Made by a program: the position numbers and the translations under genes. Shown here piece after piece: positions 1 through 6,589 of a DNA stretch of 20,042 nt (within the stretch, counting starts at the first letter, position 1; each line of letters starts with the position of its first letter). The notes beneath the pieces were generated by a model that was given only the letters and a program-made list of their open reading frames with translations, searched no databases and was not told where the DNA came from. Source of the DNA: UBA5941 sp021824385 (GTDB lineage: Bacteria > Patescibacteriota > Microgenomatia > UBA8517); NCBI GenBank assembly GCA_027347685.1, contig DAIEQM010000051.1, positions 1-20,042 of the forward strand, in the 5' to 3' direction.

Positions 1-336
1 CGGTACCTCTTGGGTTTTCATCGTATCCCAGTTAATACCTTTATTTCCTGTGTCTACGCTCACCGGTTGAGTCGGCCGTGAAACAATAGTCTCCTGCATC
101 TGACTAATGGAGTGTTGTGGAGTTTCTATTGTTGGATTAACTGTTGCTGAGTTCTCGGTACTTTTGGTAGCTTGAGGCAAGGTTTCTGGAGTAGGACTCT
201 GTAGAGAATTAGGCCCATGTTCTGCGCGGTATTGTGTTTGGAGGTCAGCTAAATCTTTAGCCGAAAGTTTCATTGCATCTGCTTTATCAAATTGGTTTGC
301 TAAATTTGATCCCTCGCCCAATTCTCCACCATTCAT
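1..336 (-). CDS. N-terminal part of an unrecognised Pro/Thr/Gln-rich protein (partial)
   Basis: An open frame reads leftward from an ATG at 336 and runs off the left edge without a stop, giving the first 112 residues. It begins MNGGELGEGSNLANQFDKAD, followed by a short possibly helical stretch (KLSAKDLADLQTQYRAEHG, about residues 23-41). After that comes a low-complexity Pro/Thr/Ser/Gln-rich region to the edge. No signal peptide or membrane segment is visible in this part. I do not recognise the family; the composition suggests a disordered linker before a domain that lies outside the window. A TATACT hexamer lies 9 nt before the ATG and no Shine-Dalgarno is seen. The gene is divergent from the methyltransferase gene at 368, with only 31 bp between the two start codons. 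Reading frame is well supported; function is unknown. Confidence 0.6.
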   Translation of the reverse strand, partial: MNGGELGEGSNLANQFDKADAMKLSAKDLADLQTQYRAEHGPNSLQSPTPETLPQATKSTENSATVNPTIETPQHSISQMQETIVSRPTQPVSVDTGNKGINWDTMKTQEVP

Positions 337-345
337 ATAAATTCC

Positions 346-351
346 AGTATA
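346..351 (-). promoter_or_regulatory. Candidate -10 element of the leftward partial gene
   Basis: TATACT on the minus strand ends 9 nt before the ATG at 336. No convincing -35 is seen. A start of transcription 6-7 nt downstream would leave a leader of only 2-3 nt. Together with the opposing -10 at 357-362 it forms a very compact divergent promoter region. Confidence 0.35.
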
Positions 352-356
352 TAGCA

Positions 357-362
357 TATAAT
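357..362 (+). promoter_or_regulatory. Candidate -10 element (TATAAT) of the TlyA-like gene
   Basis: A perfect TATAAT lies 5 nt upstream of the ATG at 368. A typical transcription start 6-7 nt after the hexamer would fall on or next to the ATG, predicting a leaderless mRNA. No Shine-Dalgarno lies between them and no good -35 is seen. Confidence 0.5.
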
Positions 363-367
363 AGTTC

Positions 368-925
368 ATGACAAAATTTGCCTCACGTGCTGGAGACAAG
401 CTCCAGTTTGCATTAGATTCATTCCATGTTTCTCCAAAAGACCTCGTGTGTGCCGACTTTGGCTGCTCCACGGGGGGATTTACCGATTGCATGCTGCAAA
501 ATGGTGCTCAAAAAGTCTATGCAATAGATACGGCATATGGTGAACTCGCGTGGACACTTCGAAACGACCCTCGGGTGGTGGTTCTGGAGCGCACCAACGC
601 ACTTTTTGTTAATTTACCTGAAAAAATGAATTTTATTACCGTAGACACCGGCTGGACAAAGCAATCATTTATCTTGCCTTCAGTACTCAATAATTTAAAA
701 GAGAACGGTACCATCATCTCACTCATCAAGCCTCATTATGAGGCACCCAAAGAGTACATTAGAAAGGGTCGGCTCATGGATGAAAAAACAGAAGAGATTC
801 TCACCAAAGTGAAAAAAGACATTGAAGCCTTGAACTTAGAAATAAAAGGAATGGTCGAGTCACCAATTCTAGGCGAGAAAGGGAAAAACAGGGAGTTTTT
901 AGCTTATCTCGTTCAAAAAAAATGA
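368..925 (+). CDS. TlyA/FtsJ-family rRNA methyltransferase lacking the S4 domain
   Basis: A 185-residue SAM-dependent RNA methyltransferase of the FtsJ/TlyA fold. TlyA enzymes 2'-O-methylate cytidines in 16S and 23S rRNA. Visible motifs are ASRAGDKL (residues 5-12), the SAM-binding FGCSTGGFTD (31-40), YAIDTAYGELAWTLRNDPRV (51-70) and LIKPHYE (119-125). A plausible K-D-K-E catalytic set is K11, D93, K121 and E176 (in NREFLAYL); I assign it by analogy with FtsJ. Standard TlyA proteins are about 250-270 residues with an N-terminal S4 RNA-binding domain. Here the protein starts directly at the methyltransferase domain, and the upstream TATAAT 5 nt away argues that this short start is real. The exact rRNA target is unknown. 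It converges on the small minus-strand gene at 954-1160 and shares a hairpin with it. Confidence 0.82.
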   Translation: MTKFASRAGDKLQFALDSFHVSPKDLVCADFGCSTGGFTDCMLQNGAQKVYAIDTAYGELAWTLRNDPRVVVLERTNALFVNLPEKMNFITVDTGWTKQSFILPSVLNNLKENGTIISLIKPHYEAPKEYIRKGRLMDEKTEEILTKVKKDIEALNLEIKGMVESPILGEKGKNREFLAYLVQKK

Positions 926-947
926 GCCACTCTGTGTTGAGTGGCTC
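915..947 (-). terminator. Terminator of the minus-strand small gene, in a convergent gene pair
   Basis: Perfect 9-bp inverted repeat GAGCCACTC (924-932) and GAGTGGCTC (939-947) with a 6-nt TGTGTT loop. On the minus strand the stem is followed by AT and a run of T (complement of the A run 915-922), a classic Rho-independent terminator. On the plus strand the stem overlaps the methyltransferase stop codon and lacks a T run, so it would work mainly leftward. Confidence 0.8.
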
Positions 948-953
948 TATGAA

Positions 954-1160
954 TCAATTCGCAGGCATCTGCTGAAATTGGCTGAGGAGTTCTTTTTTGA
1001 ACTGCTCATACGCACAAACTGCAAGTGGGTCGGCTTTTTCGAGCTGTGACTGATGAACAAGTTCCAATGGTCGGTCAATTTTTTGTTGTACCAATTGGTC
1101 AAATTCACGAAGCGCCTCCCCATTTAATCCTGCACGGATCGTTTTAATCAGGTCTAACAT
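954..1160 (-). CDS. Small hypothetical protein
   Basis: A 68-residue protein starting MLDLIKTIRAGLNGEALREF and ending SQFQQMPAN. It is mostly charged and probably helical, with no membrane segment or signal peptide. I do not recognise it. Two adjacent ATGs are possible. I chose the one at 1160 because the AGGAG at 1167-1171 (minus strand) is then 6 nt away; the ATG at 1163 would leave only 3 nt and add one Met. The gene has a good -35/-10 promoter and a terminator, so it is a self-contained one-gene unit. Promoter, Shine-Dalgarno and terminator together make it a credible real gene although its function cannot be inferred. Confidence 0.65.
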   Translation of the reverse strand: MLDLIKTIRAGLNGEALREFDQLVQQKIDRPLELVHQSQLEKADPLAVCAYEQFKKELLSQFQQMPAN

Positions 1161-1196
1161 CATGTACTCCTATAACTAGACCGTCTTTGGATATGT

Positions 1197-1225
1197 ATTA
1201 TATAGTTTATTCTTAAATTCTTCAA
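1197..1225 (-). promoter_or_regulatory. Sigma-70-type promoter of the minus-strand small gene
   Basis: On the minus strand TTGAAG (1225-1220) and TATAAT (1202-1197) are separated by 17 nt. The predicted transcript starts near 1190 and has a short leader containing the AGGAG before the start codon. This promoter is divergent from the ribosomal operon promoter at 1260-1288. Confidence 0.7.
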
Positions 1226-1259
1226 CCCATAGCAAGAATTAAGCAGTTTTAGCCTTGCC

Positions 1260-1288
1260 TTGCATGGGCTCGCTCATTTTGATATAAT
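1260..1288 (+). promoter_or_regulatory. Promoter of the ribosomal-protein operon
   Basis: TTGCAT (1260-1265), 17-nt spacer, then TATAAT (1283-1288) preceded by TGA, giving the extended -10 form TGnTATAAT. Transcription should start near 1295, leaving a leader of about 110 nt before rplC. It is the only strong promoter seen upstream of rplC in the 240-bp gap after the minus-strand gene. Confidence 0.75.
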
Positions 1289-1339
1289 CGCCTTTAACGA
1301 ATGAGAAGCTTGACTTGTCTCACGTAGAATAAGTTTATT

Positions 1340-1382
1340 GAGGTTACGCCTGGTGTGGGCGCCTCGAGGCGCTTATTTTTTT
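1340..1382 (+). promoter_or_regulatory. Candidate transcription attenuator in the rplC leader
   Basis: The palindrome GCGCCTCGAGGCGC (1359-1372) is followed by TTATTTTTTT (1373-1382), which looks like an intrinsic terminator placed about 22 nt before the rplC ATG. An alternative stem is possible: GAGG (1340-1343) with CCTC (1362-1365) and CGCC (1347-1350) with GGCG (1358-1361), a 3-nt TTA bulge and TGGTGTG loop. It uses the same bases, so the two folds exclude each other. Autogenous control of ribosomal operons by leader attenuation is known in other bacteria; the ligand here is unknown. The rest of the leader (1295-1339) shows no other clear element. Confidence 0.5.
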
Positions 1383-1404
1383 GCCAAATAACTATTTATA
1401 AAAA

Positions 1405-2097
1405 ATGATTAATACACTGCTGGGTACTAAAATCAGAATGACACAGACATTTGAAGGAAATGTCAGAACTCCTGTGACTGTTGTAAATGCAGGACCGTGT
1501 GTCGTGACCATGGTAAAAACTTCAGACAAAGATGGATATCAGGCCGTTCAACTTGGGTTTGGTCTCAAAAAGATTAAAAACACCACAAGAGCAATGCAAG
1601 GTCATTTAAAAGGCGCCATAAAAGACAATAAGGCGCCTCGTTTTTTGCGTGAAGTTCACATTGAAGAAGCGGAAGAGCTCAAGGCCGGTGACAGTGTTAA
1701 AGTCACCGATATTTTTGCAGTGGGAGATACCATCCAGGTAACAGGTATTTCCAAAGGGCATGGATTTCAAGGTGGAGTGAAACGACACGGATTTGCAGGT
1801 GGACCTAAAACTCACGGACAAAGTGATAGACATCGTGCTCCAGGTTCTATTGGACAAGGTACTACTCCAGGTCGCGTATACAAAGGAAAGCGAATGGCAG
1901 GACACATGGGAGTCGAGCAAGTAACGGTAAAGAATCTCTCAGTTGTTGCGGTAAACGCAGAAACCAACGAACTCTGGATTCGTGGACCAATCCCTGGCAG
2001 TAAAGGAAGCTTGGTTGTCGTAAAGCGTCTATCTGAAAACAAAGTTGTACCGTTAACCACTGAAGCACCAGCAGAAGAAGGAGGACAAGAATCATGA
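1405..2097 (+). CDS. rplC: 50S ribosomal protein uL3
   Basis: A 230-residue L3, a two-barrel protein that binds 23S rRNA near the peptidyl transferase centre. Family motifs are KGHGFQGGVKRHGF (residues 117-130) and THGQSDRHRAPGSIGQG (136-152), then KRMAGHMG. The ATG at 1405 gives the usual N-terminus (LLGTKIRMTQTF). No Shine-Dalgarno precedes it; the upstream bases are A/T-rich. It is the first gene of the operon: rpsJ (S10), which often precedes rplC, is not here. Its TGA stop overlaps the rplD ATG (ATGA). Confidence 0.96.
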   Translation: MINTLLGTKIRMTQTFEGNVRTPVTVVNAGPCVVTMVKTSDKDGYQAVQLGFGLKKIKNTTRAMQGHLKGAIKDNKAPRFLREVHIEEAEELKAGDSVKVTDIFAVGDTIQVTGISKGHGFQGGVKRHGFAGGPKTHGQSDRHRAPGSIGQGTTPGRVYKGKRMAGHMGVEQVTVKNLSVVAVNAETNELWIRGPIPGSKGSLVVVKRLSENKVVPLTTEAPAEEGGQES

Positions 2098-2762
2098 CAT
2101 CAGCTTTGCTTTATTCCCCAAAGACAAAAAATGCAAGTGAAGTGAAAGTTCCCGCAAATTTCGCGAAAGAAGTTCCTACTTCAACCCTTGCACAAGCGTT
2201 CCACGTATACCGAGAACGCAGTCACACTGGACTTCCTATGGTTCAGACTCGTGGAATGGTGTCTCTGACGACAAAGAAAATGTACAAACAGAAGCATACT
2301 GGGAATGCACGACACAGTTCCTTTAAAGCTCCAATCTTCGTTGGTGGAGGTGTCACCCATGGACCAAAGGGAATCAAAGCCCCACATTCACTCACTAAGG
2401 TACTCAGAACACTTTCTAAGTCTGGTGCACTCAGTTTAAAGCTTTCGCAAAAAGAAATTGCATTCATTGACGTATCTGGAATTACAAAAACAAAAACAGC
2501 TGCAACAATTATTACATCAACCAATGCTCGAAATGCAGTTGTTTTACTCACATCTAAAAATTGGAATTTGGCAAAGTTTTTCCGGAATATTGCCAATGTC
2601 TCAGTTTTGCCTTGGGAAACAATAAACGCCTATCCACTTTTGATGAATCACATGGTTCTTATTGATTCCGTTGTTGTAGAGAGTGAAAAACCGGTAAAAG
2701 CCGTGGCAAAAACTACACCTAAAAAAGTTGCCGCACCAAAAAAGGTAGTTAAAAATAAATAA
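2094..2762 (+). CDS. rplD: 50S ribosomal protein uL4
   Basis: A 222-residue L4 whose extended loop lines the ribosomal exit tunnel. The loop signature is recognisable around residues 54-90 (TRGMVSLTTKKMYKQKHTGN, then SFKAPIFVGGGVTHGPK), although TKKMYKQKHTG replaces the more common GRKPWRQKGTG. The last roughly 25 residues form a Lys/Ala/Val/Pro tail. Its start overlaps the rplC stop by 4 nt, suggesting translational coupling. In some bacteria L4 represses its own operon; whether it acts on the leader at 1340-1382 is not known. Confidence 0.94.
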   Translation: MTSALLYSPKTKNASEVKVPANFAKEVPTSTLAQAFHVYRERSHTGLPMVQTRGMVSLTTKKMYKQKHTGNARHSSFKAPIFVGGGVTHGPKGIKAPHSLTKVLRTLSKSGALSLKLSQKEIAFIDVSGITKTKTAATIITSTNARNAVVLLTSKNWNLAKFFRNIANVSVLPWETINAYPLLMNHMVLIDSVVVESEKPVKAVAKTTPKKVAAPKKVVKNK

Positions 2763-2767
2763 AAAAT

Positions 2768-3091
2768 ATGTTAAAACCATTGTTTACTGAAAAATCATTG
2801 ATTGAAGCTCAAAAGGGCAGATTTACTTTTAAAGTAGATCGTGACCAATCAAAGTATCAAATTAAGGAAGTAATTCAAAAACTTTTCAAAGTGACTGTTG
2901 TATCGGTTGCGACCATGAATTATAAAGGGCTCACCCGTCGAACAAACAGAGGTACTAAGGTAACAACCAGTTCCTGGAAAAAGGCAGTTGTTGAACTTAA
3001 AAAGGGAGAATCAATTGAGCTATTTACTCAAGAAAAAAAAGCTCCCGTAAAGGCAGAGAAGTCAGCTAAAGGCAAAAAACAAACTAAATAA
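2768..3091 (+). CDS. rplW: 50S ribosomal protein uL23
   Basis: A 107-residue L23, a 23S rRNA domain III binder at the tunnel exit and a docking site for trigger factor and SRP. It starts LKPLFTEKSLIEAQKGRFTF and contains KYQIKEVIQKLFKVTVVSV, the typical rRNA-binding helix and strand. The C-terminal 20 or so residues are a Lys-rich tail (QEKKAPVKAEKSAKGKKQTK). It starts 5 nt after rplD at AAAAAATATG without a Shine-Dalgarno. Confidence 0.94.
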   Translation: MLKPLFTEKSLIEAQKGRFTFKVDRDQSKYQIKEVIQKLFKVTVVSVATMNYKGLTRRTNRGTKVTTSSWKKAVVELKKGESIELFTQEKKAPVKAEKSAKGKKQTK

Positions 3092-3097
3092 CACATT

Positions 3098-3853
3098 ATG
3101 AATAATCTATTTGAAATATTACCGAAGAAAAGTGGTCGATCTCATGGAAAGATTACTGTTCGACACCAAGGTGGACGTCATAAGCGATTCCTTAGAATTA
3201 TCGACACGAAACGTGATAAACGTGATATTTGGGCTCGAGTTGAGTCTATTGAATATGATCCAAACCGAACTGCGGATGTTGCACTTCTGGTTTACTCCGA
3301 CGGCGAAAAAAGGTATACTTTAGCGCCTCATGGTTTAGTGATTGGAGCAAAGATAATTGCGTCGGAAGTGGCTCCGATTACACCAGGAAATGCGCTTCCA
3401 CTTGGAAAGATTCCTGTCGGAACACCAATTCACAATATTGAAATTCGACTTGGTCGCGGTGGACAATTGGTAAAAAGTGCAGGCAATGCCGCAACCCTGC
3501 AAGGACGTGAAGATGATTATGTCTTAGTTAAGCTCCCATCGGGAGAAATTAAGCGGTTCAATCCTCTTTGTTGGGCTACTGTTGGGCAAGTAGGAAACGC
3601 CGGACACAGACATGAACGGCTTGGGAAAGCAGGCAGAATGCGACATCTTGGGGTTCGTCCACGTGTTCGAGGGGTTGTTATGCATCCAGGGGCTCATCCC
3701 CATGGAGGTGGAGAAGGTAGATCAAGTGTTGGGCTAAAGTATCCAAAAACTTATACTGGAAAGAAAGCTGTTGGAAAGACTCGACGACACAAGAAGTATT
3801 CAACTGGAATGATTGTTCAAAAGAGAAAACCAGGGAAACATAGTCACTATTAA
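3098..3853 (+). CDS. rplB: 50S ribosomal protein uL2, short N-terminus
   Basis: A 251-residue L2, needed for subunit joining and peptidyl transferase activity. HGKITVRHQGGRHKRFLRII (residues 16-35) and the conserved HPHGGGEGR loop (200-208) are present. The usual protein has about 270-277 residues; here roughly 25 residues before the GxITVRHxGGxHKR motif are missing. Only 6 nt separate the ATG from the rplW stop, so there is no room for a longer start unless it overlapped rplW. The segment after the HPHGGGEGR loop (SSVGLKYPKTYTGKKAVGKT) also differs from the common form. Confidence 0.95.
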   Translation: MNNLFEILPKKSGRSHGKITVRHQGGRHKRFLRIIDTKRDKRDIWARVESIEYDPNRTADVALLVYSDGEKRYTLAPHGLVIGAKIIASEVAPITPGNALPLGKIPVGTPIHNIEIRLGRGGQLVKSAGNAATLQGREDDYVLVKLPSGEIKRFNPLCWATVGQVGNAGHRHERLGKAGRMRHLGVRPRVRGVVMHPGAHPHGGGEGRSSVGLKYPKTYTGKKAVGKTRRHKKYSTGMIVQKRKPGKHSHY

Positions 3854-3858
3854 AAAAT

Positions 3859-4140
3859 ATGTCACGATCAACTAAAAAAGGACCATACGTCGACCCACGC
3901 CTTGTAAAAAAGGTTGAGGCTGGTATGGGTGTAAAAGGAAAGGCCATTAAAACATGGTCTCGGGACTCCCAAATTGCACCTCTTTTTGTAGGAAAGTATT
4001 TTCAAATTCACAATGGCCGCATTTTTATTGAAGTATTTATCACCGAAGATATGGTTGGGCATCGATTGGGAGAATTTTCTCCAACGAGAACCTTTAGAGG
4101 ACATGGACAAGTGGTGAAGAGAACAAGTGACAAGACCTAA
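3859..4140 (+). CDS. rpsS: 30S ribosomal protein uS19
   Basis: A 93-residue S19 of the normal length, located in the 30S head with S13. It begins SRSTKKGPYVDPRLVKKV and contains TWSRDSQIAPLFVGKYFQIH and the C-terminal LGEFSPTRTFRGHG. It starts 5 nt after the rplB stop at AAAAAATATG without a Shine-Dalgarno. Confidence 0.96.
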   Translation: MSRSTKKGPYVDPRLVKKVEAGMGVKGKAIKTWSRDSQIAPLFVGKYFQIHNGRIFIEVFITEDMVGHRLGEFSPTRTFRGHGQVVKRTSDKT

Positions 4141-4144
4141 TCTT

Positions 4145-4579
4145 ATGAATACCTATACAGCCACTCAAAAGTTTGTTCGAATGACGCCTCGGAAGCTCAG
4201 GCTTATTGCTGACAGTATCCGAAAGCTCACTCCTGCACAGGCTATTGAAGTGTTGCCGTATTCGCCACGATTTGCCGCAGACCCAGTCTTGAAAGTAGTA
4301 AAGACTGCCGTTGCAAATGCTAGACAAGGTGGAGCTGATGAATCAAAGCTTATTTTTTCTGAAGTTATGATTTCTGAAGGACCGGCTTTAAAGCGCGGAT
4401 ATCAAGTTTCAAGAGGTCAGTGGCATCCTTTTAAAAAGAAAATGGCTCATATTCGAGTTGTTGTTACCGAAAAAGTAGAGAAACCAACTAAATCGGTTGA
4501 AAAAGTAGAAGAAGTTAAGAAAGAAGAAGTAAAAAAAGCAGCACCTAAAAAAGCTGTGAAGAAACAAATTAAAAAATAA
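4145..4579 (+). CDS. rplV: 50S ribosomal protein uL22 with Lys-rich tail
   Basis: A 144-residue L22, which contacts all 23S rRNA domains and lines the exit tunnel. Typical features are QKFVRMTPRKLRLIADSIRK at the N-terminus and the beta-hairpin/C-terminal GPALKRGYQVSRGQWHPFKK with KMAHIRVVV. I chose the ATG at 4145, 4 nt after the rpsS stop, because it gives the normal N-terminus; a GTG at 4127 would overlap rpsS and add six residues. After about residue 108 there is a tail of some 36 residues made of Lys, Glu, Val, Ala and Pro that is absent from ordinary L22. Confidence 0.93.
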   Translation: MNTYTATQKFVRMTPRKLRLIADSIRKLTPAQAIEVLPYSPRFAADPVLKVVKTAVANARQGGADESKLIFSEVMISEGPALKRGYQVSRGQWHPFKKKMAHIRVVVTEKVEKPTKSVEKVEEVKKEEVKKAAPKKAVKKQIKK

Positions 4580-4582
4580 TAT

Positions 4583-5236
4583 ATGGGACAAAAAATCAAT
4601 CCAATTGGCTTTAGAACCGGATCATTTCTTCCATGGAGATCACGATGGTTCGCGGACAAAAAGCAATTTAGTGAATATTTGGTAGAAGACGCAAAAATTA
4701 GAAAAGCTCTGATGGAGCGCCTTGCAAGTGCAGGAATTACAACTGTCGAAATTGAGCGACTCACCAAAAGTATGGTTGTTATTTTGAATGTCTCTCGTCC
4801 TGGAGTTGTTATTGGCCGTGGAGGAGCAGGCATTGAAGACGTTAAGAAATTTGTAATGGGAATTATTAAAGAAGTTCGTGGAAAAGTTCCTGCAAACTTA
4901 AAAATTGATTTCCAAGTGAGAGAGGTTAAGAATCCAGACCTTTCAGCACAACTTACGGTAATGCGAATTATTCAAGATCTTGAGCGACGTATGCCACACA
5001 GACGAGTTGTCACAAAAGCTATGGAGCGCGCAATGAACTCAGGAGCAGTTGGAATTAAAGTTGTTTTGTCAGGGCGTATTGGTGGAGCAGACATTTCTCG
5101 GGTTGAAAAGTTTCACGTAGGGTCAGTCCCATCTCAAACGCTCCGAAAAATCATTGATTACGCTGAAAAGCCAGCACTTTTGAAAAAAGGATATGTAGGA
5201 GTTAAGGTGTGGATTCACCGAAAAGACGAAGAATAA
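4583..5236 (+). CDS. rpsC: 30S ribosomal protein uS3
   Basis: A 217-residue S3, at the mRNA entry site of the 30S head. It starts MGQKINPIGFRTG as usual. The N-terminal KH domain has the GxxG loop within VVIGRGGAGIEDVKK (residues 75-89), and the C-terminal domain has ERRMPHRRVVTKAMERAM and GRIGGADISRVE. It starts 3 nt after rplV, with AATATATG and no Shine-Dalgarno. Length and motifs fit the family. Confidence 0.96.
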   Translation: MGQKINPIGFRTGSFLPWRSRWFADKKQFSEYLVEDAKIRKALMERLASAGITTVEIERLTKSMVVILNVSRPGVVIGRGGAGIEDVKKFVMGIIKEVRGKVPANLKIDFQVREVKNPDLSAQLTVMRIIQDLERRMPHRRVVTKAMERAMNSGAVGIKVVLSGRIGGADISRVEKFHVGSVPSQTLRKIIDYAEKPALLKKGYVGVKVWIHRKDEE

Positions 5237-5248
5237 TAAGAAAATAAT

Positions 5249-5665
5249 ATGTTACAACCAGCACGACGAAAATATCGAAAAGAACAAAGAGGCCGTAGGC
5301 ATGGCCTTGCAGACCGAGGAGTCTCTTTGAGTTTTGGAGAATTTGGACTCAAGGCGCTCGAAGTTGCATGGCTCTCAGCTGCTCAAATTGAGGCAGGACG
5401 ACGTGCAATTACTAATAATTTAAAGAGAAAAGGTCTACTTTGGATTCGGGTGTTTCCCGATAATCCGGTTACTGCACGAGCTGCTGGTCAACGCATGGGA
5501 TCAGGAAAAGGTGAAATTGATCGATATGTTGCAGTTGTAAAGCCCGGACGAATGATTTATGAAATTTCTGGGGTATCTCCGGAAGTCGCGAAAACTGCGC
5601 TTTCTCGAGCAAGTGACAAAATGCCATTTAAAACGAAATTTATTAACAAAGAAACTGAACTGTAA
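5249..5665 (+). CDS. rplP: 50S ribosomal protein uL16
   Basis: A 138-residue L16 of normal length, bound near the A-site tRNA elbow on the 50S subunit. Motifs are MLQPARRKYRKEQRGR, SFGEFGLKALEVAWLSAAQIEAGRRA and MGSGKGEIDRYVAVVKPGRM. The start ATG follows ATAAGAAAATAAT, again A-rich without a Shine-Dalgarno, 12 nt after rpsC. Confidence 0.96.
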   Translation: MLQPARRKYRKEQRGRRHGLADRGVSLSFGEFGLKALEVAWLSAAQIEAGRRAITNNLKRKGLLWIRVFPDNPVTARAAGQRMGSGKGEIDRYVAVVKPGRMIYEISGVSPEVAKTALSRASDKMPFKTKFINKETEL

Positions 5666-5669
5666 TCAT

Positions 5670-5879
5670 ATGAAAACAAGAGAACTAAAAGAAATACGAA
5701 ACCAAACTGTTGAGAAAATGAACGAGAAAATCGTTGAGCTTAAGGCGCATGTTGTCAAAACACAGATGCCACGCTTGGGAGAAACCAAAACTAATGTTAA
5801 AATAGCCCGCGCAGCGAAACGCGAGATTGCGCAACTTAAAACATTGATTACTGAAAAATTAAATACCAAAAATATATGA
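5670..5879 (+). CDS. rpmC: 50S ribosomal protein uL29
   Basis: A 69-residue L29, a two-helix hairpin near the tunnel exit that contacts L23. It begins MKTRELKEIRNQ and contains NVKIARAAKREIAQLKTLI, the family's conserved helix (usually R..R..IAR..T). The ATG at 5670 gives the family length; the frame extends upstream inside rplP but that part has no L29 similarity. It starts 4 nt after rplP and its TGA overlaps the rpsQ ATG. Confidence 0.9.
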   Translation: MKTRELKEIRNQTVEKMNEKIVELKAHVVKTQMPRLGETKTNVKIARAAKREIAQLKTLITEKLNTKNI

Positions 5880-6223
5880 AAATATTAACTGGAGTTATAA
5901 CGAGCACTAAAATGGCCAAAACGGCTACTGTTTCTGTGACTCGATTTATTTCTCATCCAATTTACAAAAAGCGAATTAAGAGAACTGAAAAATATCAAGT
6001 TCATGATGAAAACGGACACAAAGTCGGTGAAATGGTCAACTTTGTTCCCTGTGCCCCTGTTAGTAAGCTTAAACGTTGGAAAATTGTTGAAAAGGCAGAT
6101 GTATCTGCAAAGCCAACCAAAACTGTTTCTGAAGCAAAGCCTATGAAGGAAATAAAGAAAGCTGTGAAGAAAACAACAAAGAAACCAGTCGCTGTTAAAA
6201 AGGCTGTAAACAAAAAATCATGA
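5876..6223 (+). CDS. rpsQ: 30S ribosomal protein uS17 with Lys-rich tail
   Basis: A 115-residue S17, an OB-fold 16S rRNA binder. The core is recognisable from LTGVITSTKMAKTATVSVTR through HPIYKKRIKRTEKYQVHDE to a normal end near KRWKIVE (about residue 73). The remaining 40 or so residues are a low-complexity Lys/Ala/Val/Thr tail, so the protein is about half as long again as a typical S17. Both ends overlap neighbours by 4 nt (ATGA with rpmC and with rplN). Confidence 0.94.
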   Translation: MKILTGVITSTKMAKTATVSVTRFISHPIYKKRIKRTEKYQVHDENGHKVGEMVNFVPCAPVSKLKRWKIVEKADVSAKPTKTVSEAKPMKEIKKAVKKTTKKPVAVKKAVNKKS

Positions 6224-6585
6224 TTCAACTTAGAAGCGTACTCAAACCAGCAGATAATTCAGGAGCAAAACTCTTGTCAGTTTTTGGAATTTCTCATCGA
6301 ATTGGGAAGAAGGCAACCGTTGGCCAAGTTGTTCTCGCCGTTGTGCACGGAGCAGATCCCAATGGAGCAGTCGCTGACCGAGAAAAGGTTTCTGTTGTAA
6401 TTGTGAGAACTCGAAAAGAAATTCGCCGAGCTGATGGAACATTTTTGCGATTTGATGATAATGCCGGAGTTGTCATTGATAAACAAGGGTTGCCACGAGG
6501 AACTCGTGTTCTTGGCCCTATTGCTCGTGAAGTAAAAGAAGCAGGTTACACAAAGATTAGTTCATTGGCACCAGAAGTTTTTTAA
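6220..6585 (+). CDS. rplN: 50S ribosomal protein uL14
   Basis: A 121-residue L14 of normal length, forming an intersubunit bridge. It begins MIQLRSVLKPADNSGAKLLS and contains VVIVRTRKEIRRADGTFLRF, DDNAGVVID and GTRVLGPIAREV, all typical. The start overlaps the rpsQ stop by 4 nt. Confidence 0.97.
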   Translation: MIQLRSVLKPADNSGAKLLSVFGISHRIGKKATVGQVVLAVVHGADPNGAVADREKVSVVIVRTRKEIRRADGTFLRFDDNAGVVIDKQGLPRGTRVLGPIAREVKEAGYTKISSLAPEVF

Positions 6586-6589
6586 ATAT

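Noticed and set aside
1310..1338. TTGACT as a second -35 in the rplC leader
   Set aside because: No -10-like hexamer lies at a suitable distance; the nearest, TAGAAT at 1326, leaves only a 10-nt spacer.
1812..2095. Long minus-strand open frames inside rplC (and similar frames throughout the ribosomal genes)
   Set aside because: They are antisense to strongly conserved proteins, have no family similarity, no promoter and no ribosome-binding site.
4127..4144. GTG start for rplV overlapping rpsS
   Set aside because: The ATG at 4145 gives the normal L22 N-terminus, and no Shine-Dalgarno supports the GTG.
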